Positions 1 through 7,486 are shown, counted from the first letter of the stretch. The stretch: 64,000 bases of DNA from Pseudomonas lactis (GCF_001439845.1 NZ_JYLO01000003.1:1-64000); one strand, 5' to 3'. Program-made: numbers and translations. Notes: generated from the sequence alone by a model not told the origin.

Positions 1-75
1 GGCTCTTGCCCCACCACTCGGCACCTCGCTTAGGCTCGGTGTGCCCGTAATCCGCCAGTGATTTGGGGGGCCGCC
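1..75 (-). repeat. Dispersed intergenic repeat, copy 1 (left end outside the window)
   Basis: These 75 bases reappear in inverted orientation at 27350-27424 with a single mismatch (CCTA against CCCA). The second copy continues past the point where this window starts, so this copy is probably cut by the window edge. No ORF is plausible here. Similar intergenic repeats are common in P. fluorescens-group genomes; I cannot assign a named family. Confidence 0.8.
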
Positions 76-138
76 GCCACGCGCCATCCATGGCGCGGGG
101 CGGCTAAACCGGCATCCCTGCCGGTTTGCCCCCCAAAT
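61..138. repeat. Three-way-junction repeat element
   Basis: An 11-bp outer stem (61-71 with 128-138) encloses two arms with almost no unpaired bases. Arm one pairs 73-78 with 99-104 and continues as 81-87 with 90-96. Arm two pairs 106-113 with 120-127 around a six-base loop. The fold is seen directly in the sequence. Whether it acts as DNA cruciform, as RNA, or only as a mobile repeat is unknown. It overlaps the end of the dispersed repeat at 1-75. Confidence 0.7.
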
Positions 139-232
139 CCCTGTCGAATTCCGGCCAGCGTGGTTTGACGGGGCGCCTGAGATCAAAAGCAGATCAAGAT
201 CAAGAGCGGCTCGCTTCGCATCGTGGTTACCG

Positions 233-270
233 CCTTTTGTAGGAGCGAGCAAGCTCGCTCCTACAAAAGG
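233..270. repeat. REP palindrome with 18-bp perfect arms
   Basis: An 18-base arm at 233-250 and its exact complement at 253-270 flank a central AA. The core GTAGGAGCGAGC is the REP type seen elsewhere in this window. Here the two arms are fused into one hairpin rather than a spaced REPIN. Confidence 0.8.
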
Positions 271-300
271 CAATGCGGGTAGGGTTGAGCTTCGCAAAAA

Positions 301-325
301 CCAGAAAACCCGCCGAGGCGGGTTT
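301..325 (-). terminator. Rho-independent terminator of the DUF3077-like gene
   Basis: On the minus strand, AAACCCGCC and GGCGGGTTT (306-314 and 317-325) form a 9-bp stem with a two-base loop. A T-rich tract (TTTTCTGGTTTTT) follows. It sits about 20 bases past the stop codon at 344. Confidence 0.75.
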
Positions 326-343
326 CTCACAACTTACAGCCCA

Positions 344-637
344 TCAAGCCACAGCAGGCGAATCAAGGCCGCGCTTTTCAATCACCGTAAACACATCCGC
401 CACATCCTGGACCATGATCCGGGCGGTATTGGCGACGGTGTTGATATCGTGCTCGGCATAGTCCGATACGTTGGAGCAGGCCATCAAGTGCAGGTAGGCG
501 AGTGCGGCGTTGAGGCGTTCGCTGGCGCAGGCGTGCAACTCGTTGAGCGGTGCGTCGCTGTCGATCAGCAGTACCGGATAGTCGGTTGCGGTTTGGGACA
601 TGGGGGTGAAGCGGCGGGGCGGGTGTTGATCAGTCAT
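344..637 (-). CDS. Small DUF3077-like protein of unknown function
   Basis: A 97-residue soluble protein with no signal peptide or membrane segment. The N-terminus is Arg/Pro-rich. It is followed by a helical region (LNELHACASERLNAALAYL and on) that resembles the small DUF3077/DUF6124-type proteins abundant in Pseudomonas; no biochemical role is known for these. The ATG at 637 is chosen because AAGGACC lies just upstream. A longer in-frame reading to 775 runs into the structured leader and is rejected. The gene has its own terminator at 301-325 and a 200-base leader with several hairpins, so regulation through the RNA is plausible. The family assignment is by eye and only moderately sure. Confidence 0.6.
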   Translation of the reverse strand: MTDQHPPRRFTPMSQTATDYPVLLIDSDAPLNELHACASERLNAALAYLHLMACSNVSDYAEHDINTVANTARIMVQDVADVFTVIEKRGLDSPAVA

Positions 638-651
638 AGTAATGGTCCTTA

Positions 652-852
652 AAAAAGAAAAAACACCACCGTTTTGCTGCGAAACAAATGGGTGGCAGCT
701 GTGCGCGGGTTCGCAGACCGGGGGACCACTACCAGCACCCGGCAGACCAGAAGGTCTCCCACGCACAACCGCCATAAAACAAGAGGCAGCTGAAAATCTG
801 CTGCGTCATGTTTGACGGTACTAGTAGTGATTTTGTAGGGCTGCGAAACCCC
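652..852 (-). ncRNA. Structured 5' leader, candidate cis-regulatory RNA
   Basis: Read on the minus strand, a segment at 851-841 (GGGTTTCGCAG) can pair with 716-707 (CTGCGAACCC). A second copy of the first sequence lies at 685-677 and could pair with the same 716-707 segment. Between them are local hairpins at 817-804 (CGTCA/TGACG), 804-786 (GCAGC/GCTGC) and 757-744 (AGACC/GGTCT). The ribosome binding site at about 645-650 lies just downstream. Mutually exclusive pairing of this kind is typical of switches, but the function is inferred from fold only. A TACTAGTA palindrome lies at 819-826. Confidence 0.5.
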
Positions 853-923
853 ATCGCCGACCAATGCCAGCGACGGAGCGAACTATAAAGTGACCACCGC
901 ACAGGCGCAACCGACAGGATGTA

Positions 924-2339
924 TCAAACCCCACCCACCAACTTCCCACTGTCCATCCGGCGCTTATACGCACTGTCCCGGCTCGCCAGCCAGAAGTACA
1001 ACGGCGACGTCACCGCCAGCCCCACCACCCACGACAAGTCCGCGCCGTTGATGTGCTGCGAAATCGGCCCCACATACAGCGGCGTGTTCATGAACGGAAT
1101 CTGCACCGCAATCCCCACCGCATACGCCAGCAACGCCTGTGGGTTGTACTTGCCGTAGATGCCGCCATCCACGCGGAAGATCGAGGCGATGTCGTACTTG
1201 CCTTTATGGATCGCATAGAAGTCGATGAGGTTGATCGCCGTCCAGGGCACCAGCACCACGAGCAGCACCAGCACCATGTCGACGAAGTGACCGATGAAGT
1301 CTTGGGAGGCAAACACCGCCGCAATCGAGCAGGCGGCCAGCACGATGATGGAGATCACTGCACGGCTTTTCGCAGTGGGGATCCAGCTGTAGGCGAAGGT
1401 CTGTACCAGGGTGATGATCGACAGCACCGCGCCGTACAGGTTGAGGGCGTTATGGCTGATCACGCTGAGCAAAAACAGCACCAGCATCAACGGGCCGATG
1501 GCGCCGGTGGCCAGTTTGACCGCGTCCATGGTGTCCATGCCCACCGGCGTGGCGAGCACCGCCACCGCGCCGAAGATGAAGGCCAGGCTCGACCCCAGCG
1601 CCGAGCCCAGGTAGGTAGTCCAGAAGGTGGCGGCCACCGGCACGTCGGCGGGCAGGTAGCGAGAGTAGTCCGACACGTAGGGCGCAAATGCGATTTGCCA
1701 CAGCGCAGCCAGGGAAACGGTGGCCAGCCAACCGGAGATGTTGAAGCTGCCACGGGTTAGAAAATCGGTGGTCTGCACATGGGTGAAGATGTAGCCAAAG
1801 CCCAGCACAATGCCGGCGCCCAGCACCCAGGTGCCGATGCGGTTGAGTACGTGGATGAAGCGGTAGCCGATGATGCCGATAATCCCGGAACCGATGGCGC
1901 CGATAACGATGCCCACCGGCACAGGCACGGCGTCCACCACGCCATGCAGGGATTTACCGGCCAGCACGATGTTGGAGGCGAAGAAACCGATATACATCAC
2001 CCCGGCAATCACCACCACCAGCAACGCGCCGAGGGAGCCGAACTGCGCGCGGCTCTGGATCATCTGCGGAATGCCCATCTGCGGGCCCTGGGCCGAGTGC
2101 AATGCCATCAACACACCGCCGACCAAATGGCCGACAAGGATGGCGACAATGCCCCACACCAGGTTGAGTTGGAACAGTTGTACACCCAGGGCGCCAGTGA
2201 CGATCGGCAACGGCGCGATGTTGCCGCCGAACCACAGGGTGAACAGATCTCTTACCTTTCCATGGCGATCTTGCGGGGGCACGTATCCAATCGTGTGTTT
2301 TTCGATGAGCGGGGCGCTGGATGTTGCAGTGGTAACCAT
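924..2339 (-). CDS. NCS1 family nucleobase/cytosine-purine permease
   Basis: A 471-residue integral membrane protein of about 12 helices, the usual length for nucleobase:cation symporter-1 proteins (CodB, purine, allantoin and thiamine permeases). Visible family features are the N-terminal cytoplasmic segment, the first helix region FTLWFGGNIAPLPIVTGALG, and GPQMGIPQMIQSRAQFG. The ATG at 2339 follows GGAGCTCGTC; a TTG four codons upstream is less likely. It diverges from the LysR gene at 2590 and lies near an amidohydrolase/monooxygenase operon, so it probably imports the nitrogen compound degraded by that operon. The substrate cannot be read from sequence. Confidence 0.85.
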   Translation of the reverse strand: MVTTATSSAPLIEKHTIGYVPPQDRHGKVRDLFTLWFGGNIAPLPIVTGALGVQLFQLNLVWGIVAILVGHLVGGVLMALHSAQGPQMGIPQMIQSRAQFGSLGALLVVVIAGVMYIGFFASNIVLAGKSLHGVVDAVPVPVGIVIGAIGSGIIGIIGYRFIHVLNRIGTWVLGAGIVLGFGYIFTHVQTTDFLTRGSFNISGWLATVSLAALWQIAFAPYVSDYSRYLPADVPVAATFWTTYLGSALGSSLAFIFGAVAVLATPVGMDTMDAVKLATGAIGPLMLVLFLLSVISHNALNLYGAVLSIITLVQTFAYSWIPTAKSRAVISIIVLAACSIAAVFASQDFIGHFVDMVLVLLVVLVPWTAINLIDFYAIHKGKYDIASIFRVDGGIYGKYNPQALLAYAVGIAVQIPFMNTPLYVGPISQHINGADLSWVVGLAVTSPLYFWLASRDSAYKRRMDSGKLVGGV

Positions 2340-2471
2340 GACGAGCTCCAAGGCAAGGTGAGTACGTGGGCGTACTTCGCTGTGCGGCGCATGGGCGCCG
2401 CTTTGTTGTTGGAGTGATCATCTGCAATGGGCGCAGGCAGGTAAATTAGTAAGTTTGTTGCTATAGACCTT

Positions 2472-2497
2472 AAAAAAAGTATCTCGTGAGATTTTTT
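2472..2497. promoter_or_regulatory. Candidate operator between permease and LysR genes
   Basis: The dyad ATCTC-GT-GAGAT (2481-2492) is flanked by an A tract on the left and a T tract on the right. It lies in the 250-base divergent region between the permease and LysR genes, about 100 bases before the LysR start. It is a plausible LysR-type binding site; no binding evidence exists. Confidence 0.35.
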
Positions 2498-2589
2498 GCT
2501 CCGGTATGTTGCATGCACGTCAATGGCTTGAAAAACCGGTGTTTCTGCGCACTTGTTTGGGGCAAAACACCACGTTTAGGGAGGTGCCG

Positions 2590-3501
2590 ATGGCAGTCTA
2601 TAACCTGCGTCAGCTCAGATATTTTGTGACCACGGCCGAATGCGGCAGCGTTGCCGAGGCGTCGCGCAAGCTGTATATCGCCCAGCCGTCGGTGTCCACG
2701 GCGATCAAGCAACTGGAAGATAGCTTTGGCGTGCAGCTGTTTATCCGCCATCACGCCCAGGGCGTTTCCCTCACGCCCAGCGGCGCGCGCTTTTATCGCA
2801 AGGCGTTGGAGTTGTTGCGGGTGGCCCATGAGTTCGAGCAGAACGCCCTGGCCGATAACGATGTGGTGGCCGGGCAGATCGACATTGGCTGTTTTGAAAC
2901 TGTGGCACCGTTGTACCTGCCACGCTTGATCGCCGGCTTCAAGGCGCGCTGGCCGGGTGTGGAGATCCGCATCCGCGATGGCGAGCAGCAGGAACTGGTG
3001 CAGGCACTGACGGCGGGCAGTATCGACGTGGCGATGCTGTTTGAGCACGACCTGGGCGGCACCATCGAGACCACGCCGCTGATGCCGCCCCAACAGCCCT
3101 ATGCGCTGCTGCCCGCCGATCACCGCTTTGCCCAGCAGGCCAAGGTGTCCCTGGCCGACCTGGTGCTGGAGCCGATGATTTTGCTGGACGTGTTGCCCAG
3201 CCGTACCTACTTCGTGAGCATCTTCGAAGAGCGCGGGCTGACGCCGAATATCGTGTTCAGCTCGCCCTCCATCGAAATGGTGCGGGGCATGGTGGGGCGT
3301 GGGTTCGGGTTCTCGATCCTGGTGACCAAACCGTTCAGTGAGTACACCTATGATGGGCAGAAAGTGGTGTGCATTCCCTTGGCGGAAACGGTCACGGGGT
3401 CGGGGTTGTCGGCCGTCTGGCTACGCCGCGCACCTTTGACCAAACCGGTGCAGTTGTTTGTCGACTACTGCCGCGAAGAGCTTGCACGTTTGCTCGGCTG
3501 A
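2590..3501 (+). CDS. LysR-family transcriptional regulator
   Basis: 303 residues, typical for the family. The N-terminal winged helix-turn-helix (about residues 1-60) is clear: LRQLRYFVTTAECGSVAEAS, followed by IAQPSVSTAIKQLEDSFGVQLFIR. A periplasmic-binding-protein-like effector domain follows (about 90-300). The ATG at 2590 is preceded by AGGGAGG; the longer reading from 2506 lacks a site. It lies between the divergent permease gene and the convergent four-gene operon to its right, so it is the natural regulator of both. A perfect AT-rich dyad at the -65 position of the operon (7249-7266) fits LysR-type control. The inducer is unknown. Confidence 0.88.
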   Translation: MAVYNLRQLRYFVTTAECGSVAEASRKLYIAQPSVSTAIKQLEDSFGVQLFIRHHAQGVSLTPSGARFYRKALELLRVAHEFEQNALADNDVVAGQIDIGCFETVAPLYLPRLIAGFKARWPGVEIRIRDGEQQELVQALTAGSIDVAMLFEHDLGGTIETTPLMPPQQPYALLPADHRFAQQAKVSLADLVLEPMILLDVLPSRTYFVSIFEERGLTPNIVFSSPSIEMVRGMVGRGFGFSILVTKPFSEYTYDGQKVVCIPLAETVTGSGLSAVWLRRAPLTKPVQLFVDYCREELARLLG

Positions 3502-3506
3502 ATAGG

Positions 3507-3605
3507 GTAGGAGCGAGCTTGCTCGCGAAAAACTCATGGACGCCGCGTTTATCCAGGATGCACGCGTTATCGTTGACGTTTTTCGCGAGCAAGCTCGCTC
3601 CTACA
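3507..3605. repeat. REPIN between convergent genes
   Basis: GTAGGAGCGAGCTTGCTCGCGAA at the left end is repeated in inverted orientation at the right end, with about 50 bases between. It fills most of the gap between the LysR stop (3501) and the deacetylase stop (3625). Confidence 0.85.
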
Positions 3606-3624
3606 GAGGGTGATGACCGAGTCT

Positions 3625-4770
3625 TCAGGTTGTGATAAAGCCTAACAACCGCTGCAACATGGCATCGCAGCCATCAAGCTGCTCCAGGCTCACAAACTCA
3701 TCGGGCTTATGCCCTTGGTCCATGCTGCCTGGCCCGCACACCACGGTGGGAATTCCCGCCGCATCGAACAACCCGCCCTCGGTACCAAACGCCACGGTGC
3801 CGGAGTTCCGCGAGCCGCAAAACGCCGCAATCAACTGCGCCGCCTGGCTGCGCTCATCCGTGACCAGCCCTGGGTAGGCTGACAACTCGGTGAACCGAAT
3901 CGAACTCTGTGTGCTGACCGCCTGCATGCGCGGCAACACCCGCTGCAGCGCGTAGGCCTGCAACTCTTCAGCCACTTCGCCCGGGTCCATGGAGGGCAGG
4001 GCGCGCACTTCAAAGTCAAAGCGGCAGTCGGCCGGCACGATATTCAAAGCCTTGCCGCCGTTGATCATGCCGGTCTGTACCGTGCTGAACGGCGGGTCAA
4101 AACGTGGGTCCTGCCGTGCGCGTAACCGCTGGCCAATGCGCCCCAGTTCACCGATCAATTCGGCGGCGTGTTCTATCGCATTCACACCCGAGGGCGCATA
4201 GGCCGAGTGGCACGCCTGGCCCTGCACATCGCAGCGCATCGCCAACTTGCCCTTGTGGCCCAGCACCGGTTTGAGTTCGGTCGGCTCGCCAATGATGCAC
4301 AGCATCGGCTTGACCGGACGTTGTTCCAGAACCGCGAGCAGCGAGCGCACGCCCAGGCAGCCGACTTCTTCATCGTAGGACAGGGCGATATGCACCGGCA
4401 GGCGCAACGGCGCTTTGACCAACGCCGGCACCAACGCCAGCACGCAGGCGATATACCCCTTCATGTCGGCGGTGCCGCGTCCGAACAGCTTGCCATCACG
4501 CTCGGTCAGTGTGAACGGCGGCAGGGTCCACGGTTGCCCGTCCACCGGCACCACGTCGGTATGCCCCGACAGTACGATACCTGGCAGTTCCACCGGGCCG
4601 ATGCTGGCAAACAGGTTAGCCTTGCTGCGTTGCGCGTTGTAGACCAGCTCGCTGGCCACGCCAAACCCGGCCAGGTAATCGCGCACATACTCGATCAATT
4701 GCAGGTTGGACTCGCGGCTGGTGGTGTCGAAGCCCACCAGGGTTTCCAGCAGTTCGCGGCTGCGGCTCAT
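3625..4770 (-). CDS. ArgE/DapE-type deacetylase (M20 metallopeptidase family)
   Basis: 381 residues, matching acetylornithine deacetylase ArgE. The M20 zinc-site motifs are visible: SGHTDVVPV (His/Asp ligands), GRGTADMKGYIAC, and YDEEVGCLG with the catalytic Glu pair. The dimerisation lid lies in the middle and a C-terminal GPGSMDQGHKPDEFV supplies a ligand His. The ATG at 4770 overlaps the stop of the DUF1028 gene by four bases (ATGA), so the two are translationally coupled. A longer reading is Arg/Pro-rich and rejected. True arginine-pathway ArgE is unlikely given the operon. It probably cleaves an N-acyl or carbamoyl amino acid formed earlier in the pathway. Confidence 0.85.
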   Translation of the reverse strand: MSRSRELLETLVGFDTTSRESNLQLIEYVRDYLAGFGVASELVYNAQRSKANLFASIGPVELPGIVLSGHTDVVPVDGQPWTLPPFTLTERDGKLFGRGTADMKGYIACVLALVPALVKAPLRLPVHIALSYDEEVGCLGVRSLLAVLEQRPVKPMLCIIGEPTELKPVLGHKGKLAMRCDVQGQACHSAYAPSGVNAIEHAAELIGELGRIGQRLRARQDPRFDPPFSTVQTGMINGGKALNIVPADCRFDFEVRALPSMDPGEVAEELQAYALQRVLPRMQAVSTQSSIRFTELSAYPGLVTDERSQAAQLIAAFCGSRNSGTVAFGTEGGLFDAAGIPTVVCGPGSMDQGHKPDEFVSLEQLDGCDAMLQRLLGFITT

Positions 4771-5444
4771 CGGTCGTCTCCGGCCACGCCGTAGCCGGGG
4801 GAGCGGTCGGGGGCGAGGGCGCGGTCGACATAGTCCTGCACCTGTGGGCGGTAGGCGTCCCAGAGTTTTTGCAATTCGCCAATCGGCGCATCGTCGGCCC
4901 AATCCACGCGCAAGTTGATGATCGGCCACGTCAACTCGCCCACCACCACCAGCGCGGCGGAGTGCACCGGGCCGGCTTCGCCACCGGCGGCGATGGCGGC
5001 ATGCATCGCGGCCAGTAGACGGTCTGCGAGCTGGCCTTCGCCCTGTTCGAAAGCCGTGACCATCGCGGTGATCACTTCAGGGGCGGCGAGCATATTGCCC
5101 GCCGCCACGCATTGCTCGCCCGAAACCGCGTGATGGGTACCCAGGGTCTGGCTGCCGCTGAAATGCACGCTGCGGCCCAGATGGTCAATTGCCGTCAGTT
5201 GCCGGTACTGGCTGTAGCCGTTGCGGGTGAGCGCTTTGTCGACGGCGGCGGCGGGGGCCAGGCCCTGTTCCAGCCCGTCGAGGACGTCCGGGCCGAGAGC
5301 CGGCAAGGTGATGTTCTGGGTCGACACTGCGCCCACGCCGGGCCGCAGCCACGGGCAGCGGGCGCCCACGGCGATGCTCGATGAGCTGATGGCAACGCCC
5401 AGTTGGCCGGTCTCTGCACAACGGCCGACGATGGAAAAGGTCAT
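4767..5444 (-). CDS. DUF1028 family protein, putative Ntn-type hydrolase
   Basis: A 225-residue protein. The N-terminal signature MTFSIVGRCAETGQLGVAISSSS is typical of DUF1028, and RCPWLRPGVGAVSTQNIT, QYRQL and GNMLAAPEV follow it. The fold is thought to be Ntn-hydrolase-like, but no substrate is established. It lies 11 bases after the Rid gene stop and overlaps the deacetylase start by four bases, so it belongs to the same transcript. With a Rid protein and a monooxygenase upstream, it may hydrolyse an amide or lactam intermediate; this is inference. Confidence 0.85.
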   Translation of the reverse strand: MTFSIVGRCAETGQLGVAISSSSIAVGARCPWLRPGVGAVSTQNITLPALGPDVLDGLEQGLAPAAAVDKALTRNGYSQYRQLTAIDHLGRSVHFSGSQTLGTHHAVSGEQCVAAGNMLAAPEVITAMVTAFEQGEGQLADRLLAAMHAAIAAGGEAGPVHSAALVVVGELTWPIINLRVDWADDAPIGELQKLWDAYRPQVQDYVDRALAPDRSPGYGVAGDDR

Positions 5445-5455
5445 GGCTAGCCTCC

Positions 5456-5866
5456 TTACTCTGGAATAACCGCGATCACATCAATTTCCATCAGCCACTG
5501 CGGCTGGCCCAGGGCCGAGACCACCAGCCCGGTGGAAATCGGGAACACGCCCTTGAGCCACTTGCCGACTTCCTGGTACACCGGCTCGCGGTAGCGTGGG
5601 TCGATCAAATAGGTGGTGGTCTTGACGATATGGCTGAGGTCGCTGCCGGCTTCTTCCAGCAGTTGCTTGACGTTCTTCATCGCCTGCTCGGCCTGGGCCC
5701 GTGGGTCGCCGAGGCCGACCAGGTTGCCGTCGAAATCAGTGCCCACCTGGCCGCGTACGTACACGGTGTTGCCGGCGCGCACGGCCTGGCATAGGTCGTT
5801 GTCCAGGCCCTGGTTGGGATAGGTTGCTTTGGTGTTGAACATGCGAATGCGAGTGTGGGTAGGCAT
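5456..5866 (-). CDS. Rid family (YjgF/UK114) protein lacking the catalytic arginine
   Basis: 136 residues, the normal Rid length. Conserved positions are easy to see: GNTVYVRGQVGTD, ARAQAEQAMKNVKQLLEEAG, TTTYLIDPRYREPVYQEVG, and a C-terminal MEIDVIAVIPE. RidA and RutC carry an Arg in the segment FPARS (Arg105 of E. coli RidA), which binds the substrate carboxylate. Here the segment reads FPISTGLVV, with no Arg. The protein therefore belongs with the Arg-less Rid subfamilies, not the classical enamine/imine deaminases. The ATG at 5866 follows a GGAG site; a TTG one codon upstream is possible. It is the second gene of the operon. Confidence 0.85.
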   Translation of the reverse strand: MPTHTRIRMFNTKATYPNQGLDNDLCQAVRAGNTVYVRGQVGTDFDGNLVGLGDPRAQAEQAMKNVKQLLEEAGSDLSHIVKTTTYLIDPRYREPVYQEVGKWLKGVFPISTGLVVSALGQPQWLMEIDVIAVIPE

Positions 5867-5889
5867 CAAAAAACTCCAGGGAAAAGTGA

Positions 5890-7179
5890 TCAGGCGCTGA
5901 CAGGGGACTGGCGGCCAACCGGGGCGGCTTCGCGGTACTCAAGGTACTGACGCTGGATGGCGATATGGTCGGCCACGTATTTGGCGTCGTGCCACACGCC
6001 CCAGATAAACGACGAGCCACGCCGCGATTGCCACGGCAAACCGAGGAAGTAGATGCCCGCTTCGCTGGAGACACCGCGCTGGTGTTGCGGCTTGCCGGCG
6101 GCGTCGAAGGCGTCTACCTGCAACCAGCTGTAGTCCACGGCAAATCCGGTGGCCCAGATGATCGAGGTGATGCCGGCTTGCGCCAGGTCCAGCTCCAGGA
6201 TCGGCTGCTTGATGCATTCAGCGTCAGGGAACACGCGACGTGCCTCGGGCTCCAGGGGCAGGTCGAGGCCGTTGCGCTCGATATAGGCGTCGGCCGCGTC
6301 CAGCAGGGTCAGGTAGTTCTCATCACCGCGCGCCAGGTTTTCCACCAGGTTGGGTTGGAACGTTGCCACCGTGCCGTTGAAAGCGTGGGTCAGGCCGACC
6401 AGGGTCATGCCTTGCTGGGCCAGCTCGCGAAAGTCGATGGTCTTGCCGCCGTGAGCGCCGCTCACGGCAATGGTGACGTGCTCGCGGCCGGGTTTCATCG
6501 CCGCCTGGTCCCACTCGCCCAATACGCCCAGCCACCAGCAGAAATCGCGGTTGCGATAGGCGCGAGGCGGGCGGTCATGGGCGCCAACCGACAGGTACAC
6601 CTGGCGGCCGGAGCGCTGCAATTCGTCCGCAATTTGCACCCCGGACGAGCCAGCGCCCACCACCAATACAGCGCCCGCGGGCAGTTGCCCAGGGTTGCGA
6701 TAGTCGGCGGAGTGGATCTGGTGCAGCACGGTGTTTTTGGGCGCTATGCCAGGAATCACCGGCTTCTGAAATGGCCCGGTGGCGGCCACCACGCGGTTGG
6801 CTTCGATCACGCCTTCGCTGGTGTGCACGGTAAAGCCGGGGCGGCCGATGTTGCGGACCACTGAGGTGACGTCCACGCCGGTGCGGATCGGCGCATTGAA
6901 TTTACGGGCATAGGCTTCGAAGTAATCAGCGACGCGCTCTTTGGGCGCGAAGCCATCGGCGGGGACGTCATCGAATTCCAGGCCGGGGAAGCGGTCATGC
7001 CAGGCTGGGCCGTTGGCGACCAGCGAGTCCCAACGCCCGGTGCGCCAGCGCTCGGCGATGCGGCTGCGCTCCAACACCAGGTGCGGCACGCCTTGCTTGC
7101 TCAAATGCTCGCTCATGGCCACGCCAGCTTGACCTGCGCCAACCACCAGCGTGTCTATTTTTGTTATTGCTACAGTCAT
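5890..7179 (-). CDS. FAD/NAD(P)H-dependent monooxygenase (FMO/YUCCA-like)
   Basis: 429 residues. It has two Rossmann motifs, VVGAGQAGVAMSEHL at the N-terminus (Gly14-Gly19) for FAD and VVGAGSSGVQIADEL near residue 172 for NAD(P)H. Also visible are the FMO-type segments RWRTGRWDSLVANGP and GPFQKPVIPG, and a C-terminal SIIWATGF. These match single-component flavin monooxygenases that hydroxylate N or S atoms or act as Baeyer-Villiger enzymes. The ATG at 7179 follows AAGGATAGAGAC; 14 extra codons to 7221 lack support. It is the first gene of the operon, so the oxidation probably starts the pathway. Confidence 0.87.
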   Translation of the reverse strand: MTVAITKIDTLVVGAGQAGVAMSEHLSKQGVPHLVLERSRIAERWRTGRWDSLVANGPAWHDRFPGLEFDDVPADGFAPKERVADYFEAYARKFNAPIRTGVDVTSVVRNIGRPGFTVHTSEGVIEANRVVAATGPFQKPVIPGIAPKNTVLHQIHSADYRNPGQLPAGAVLVVGAGSSGVQIADELQRSGRQVYLSVGAHDRPPRAYRNRDFCWWLGVLGEWDQAAMKPGREHVTIAVSGAHGGKTIDFRELAQQGMTLVGLTHAFNGTVATFQPNLVENLARGDENYLTLLDAADAYIERNGLDLPLEPEARRVFPDAECIKQPILELDLAQAGITSIIWATGFAVDYSWLQVDAFDAAGKPQHQRGVSSEAGIYFLGLPWQSRRGSSFIWGVWHDAKYVADHIAIQRQYLEYREAAPVGRQSPVSA

Positions 7180-7200
7180 GTCTCTATCCTTGCGTAATGC

Positions 7201-7266
7201 AGTTGGATTCAGCTTGGGCATGACGTCAAGTTAGGGGGCAGGGAGTTATTAATAAAATATTATTAA
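7201..7266 (-). promoter_or_regulatory. Candidate LysR-controlled promoter of the monooxygenase operon
   Basis: A perfect dyad TTAATAA-AATA-TTATTAA spans 7249-7266. On the minus strand a TTGACG box (7229-7224) is followed after 17 bases by a poor -10 (CCAACT, 7206-7201). The dyad centre then falls near -65, where LysR-type activators usually bind. A weak -10 fits a promoter that needs activation. This is inference from spacing. Confidence 0.4.
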
Positions 7267-7318
7267 GTTGGGAAGTGAGCATAAATATCGGATGCAGAAG
7301 AGAAGAAGGCCAGCCAAC

Positions 7319-7350
7319 TGTGGAGCTGGCTTGCCTGCGATGGCGGCCTC
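7319..7350 (+). repeat. Single REP-like element
   Basis: TGTGGAGCTGGCTTGCCTGCGATGGC is the same REP class as at 20031 and 27327, here without an inverted partner. Confidence 0.65.
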
Positions 7351-7486
7351 AAAGCCGACACCTATCTACCTGATATCCACGATCCTCGCTCGTTCTGACA
7401 GACTAAGGGGCATTTTCTTCAATACCTCTCGTCTTTGTGCGCGTTACCGTGATCTCAACATCGTTGGCATCACACAAGGAATTGTA

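Larger units (their letters stand above)
139..343. other. Gene-free stretch with REP palindrome and terminator
   Basis: No supportable gene lies in 1-343. Beyond the three-way element, this part holds a short GATCAA-rich segment (about 180-202), a perfect REP-type palindrome at 233-270, and the terminator of the next gene at 301-325. Confidence 0.6.
7180..7486. other. Divergent promoter region with a REP element
   Basis: No gene in these 307 bases. They hold the promoter of the monooxygenase operon, the AT-rich dyad at 7249-7266, a single REP-like segment at 7319-7350, and the promoter of the LysE gene. Confidence 0.6.

Noticed and set aside
61..138. tRNA-like gene
   Set aside because: The junction has only two inner arms, no anticodon-like loop, no T-loop GTTCGA and no CCA context.
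649..864. 71-residue frame on the minus strand
   Set aside because: It covers the structured leader of the DUF3077-like gene, has no ribosome binding site, and the pairing explains its sequence better.
1053..1760. 235-residue open frame on the plus strand
   Set aside because: Antisense to the permease; His/Gly/Arg-rich composition comes from the reverse complement of membrane-helix codons.
5456..7179. True Rut pyrimidine operon
   Set aside because: The monooxygenase is of the FMO type and not RutA-like, the Rid protein lacks the RutC arginine, and RutB/RutD/RutE/RutF homologues are absent.
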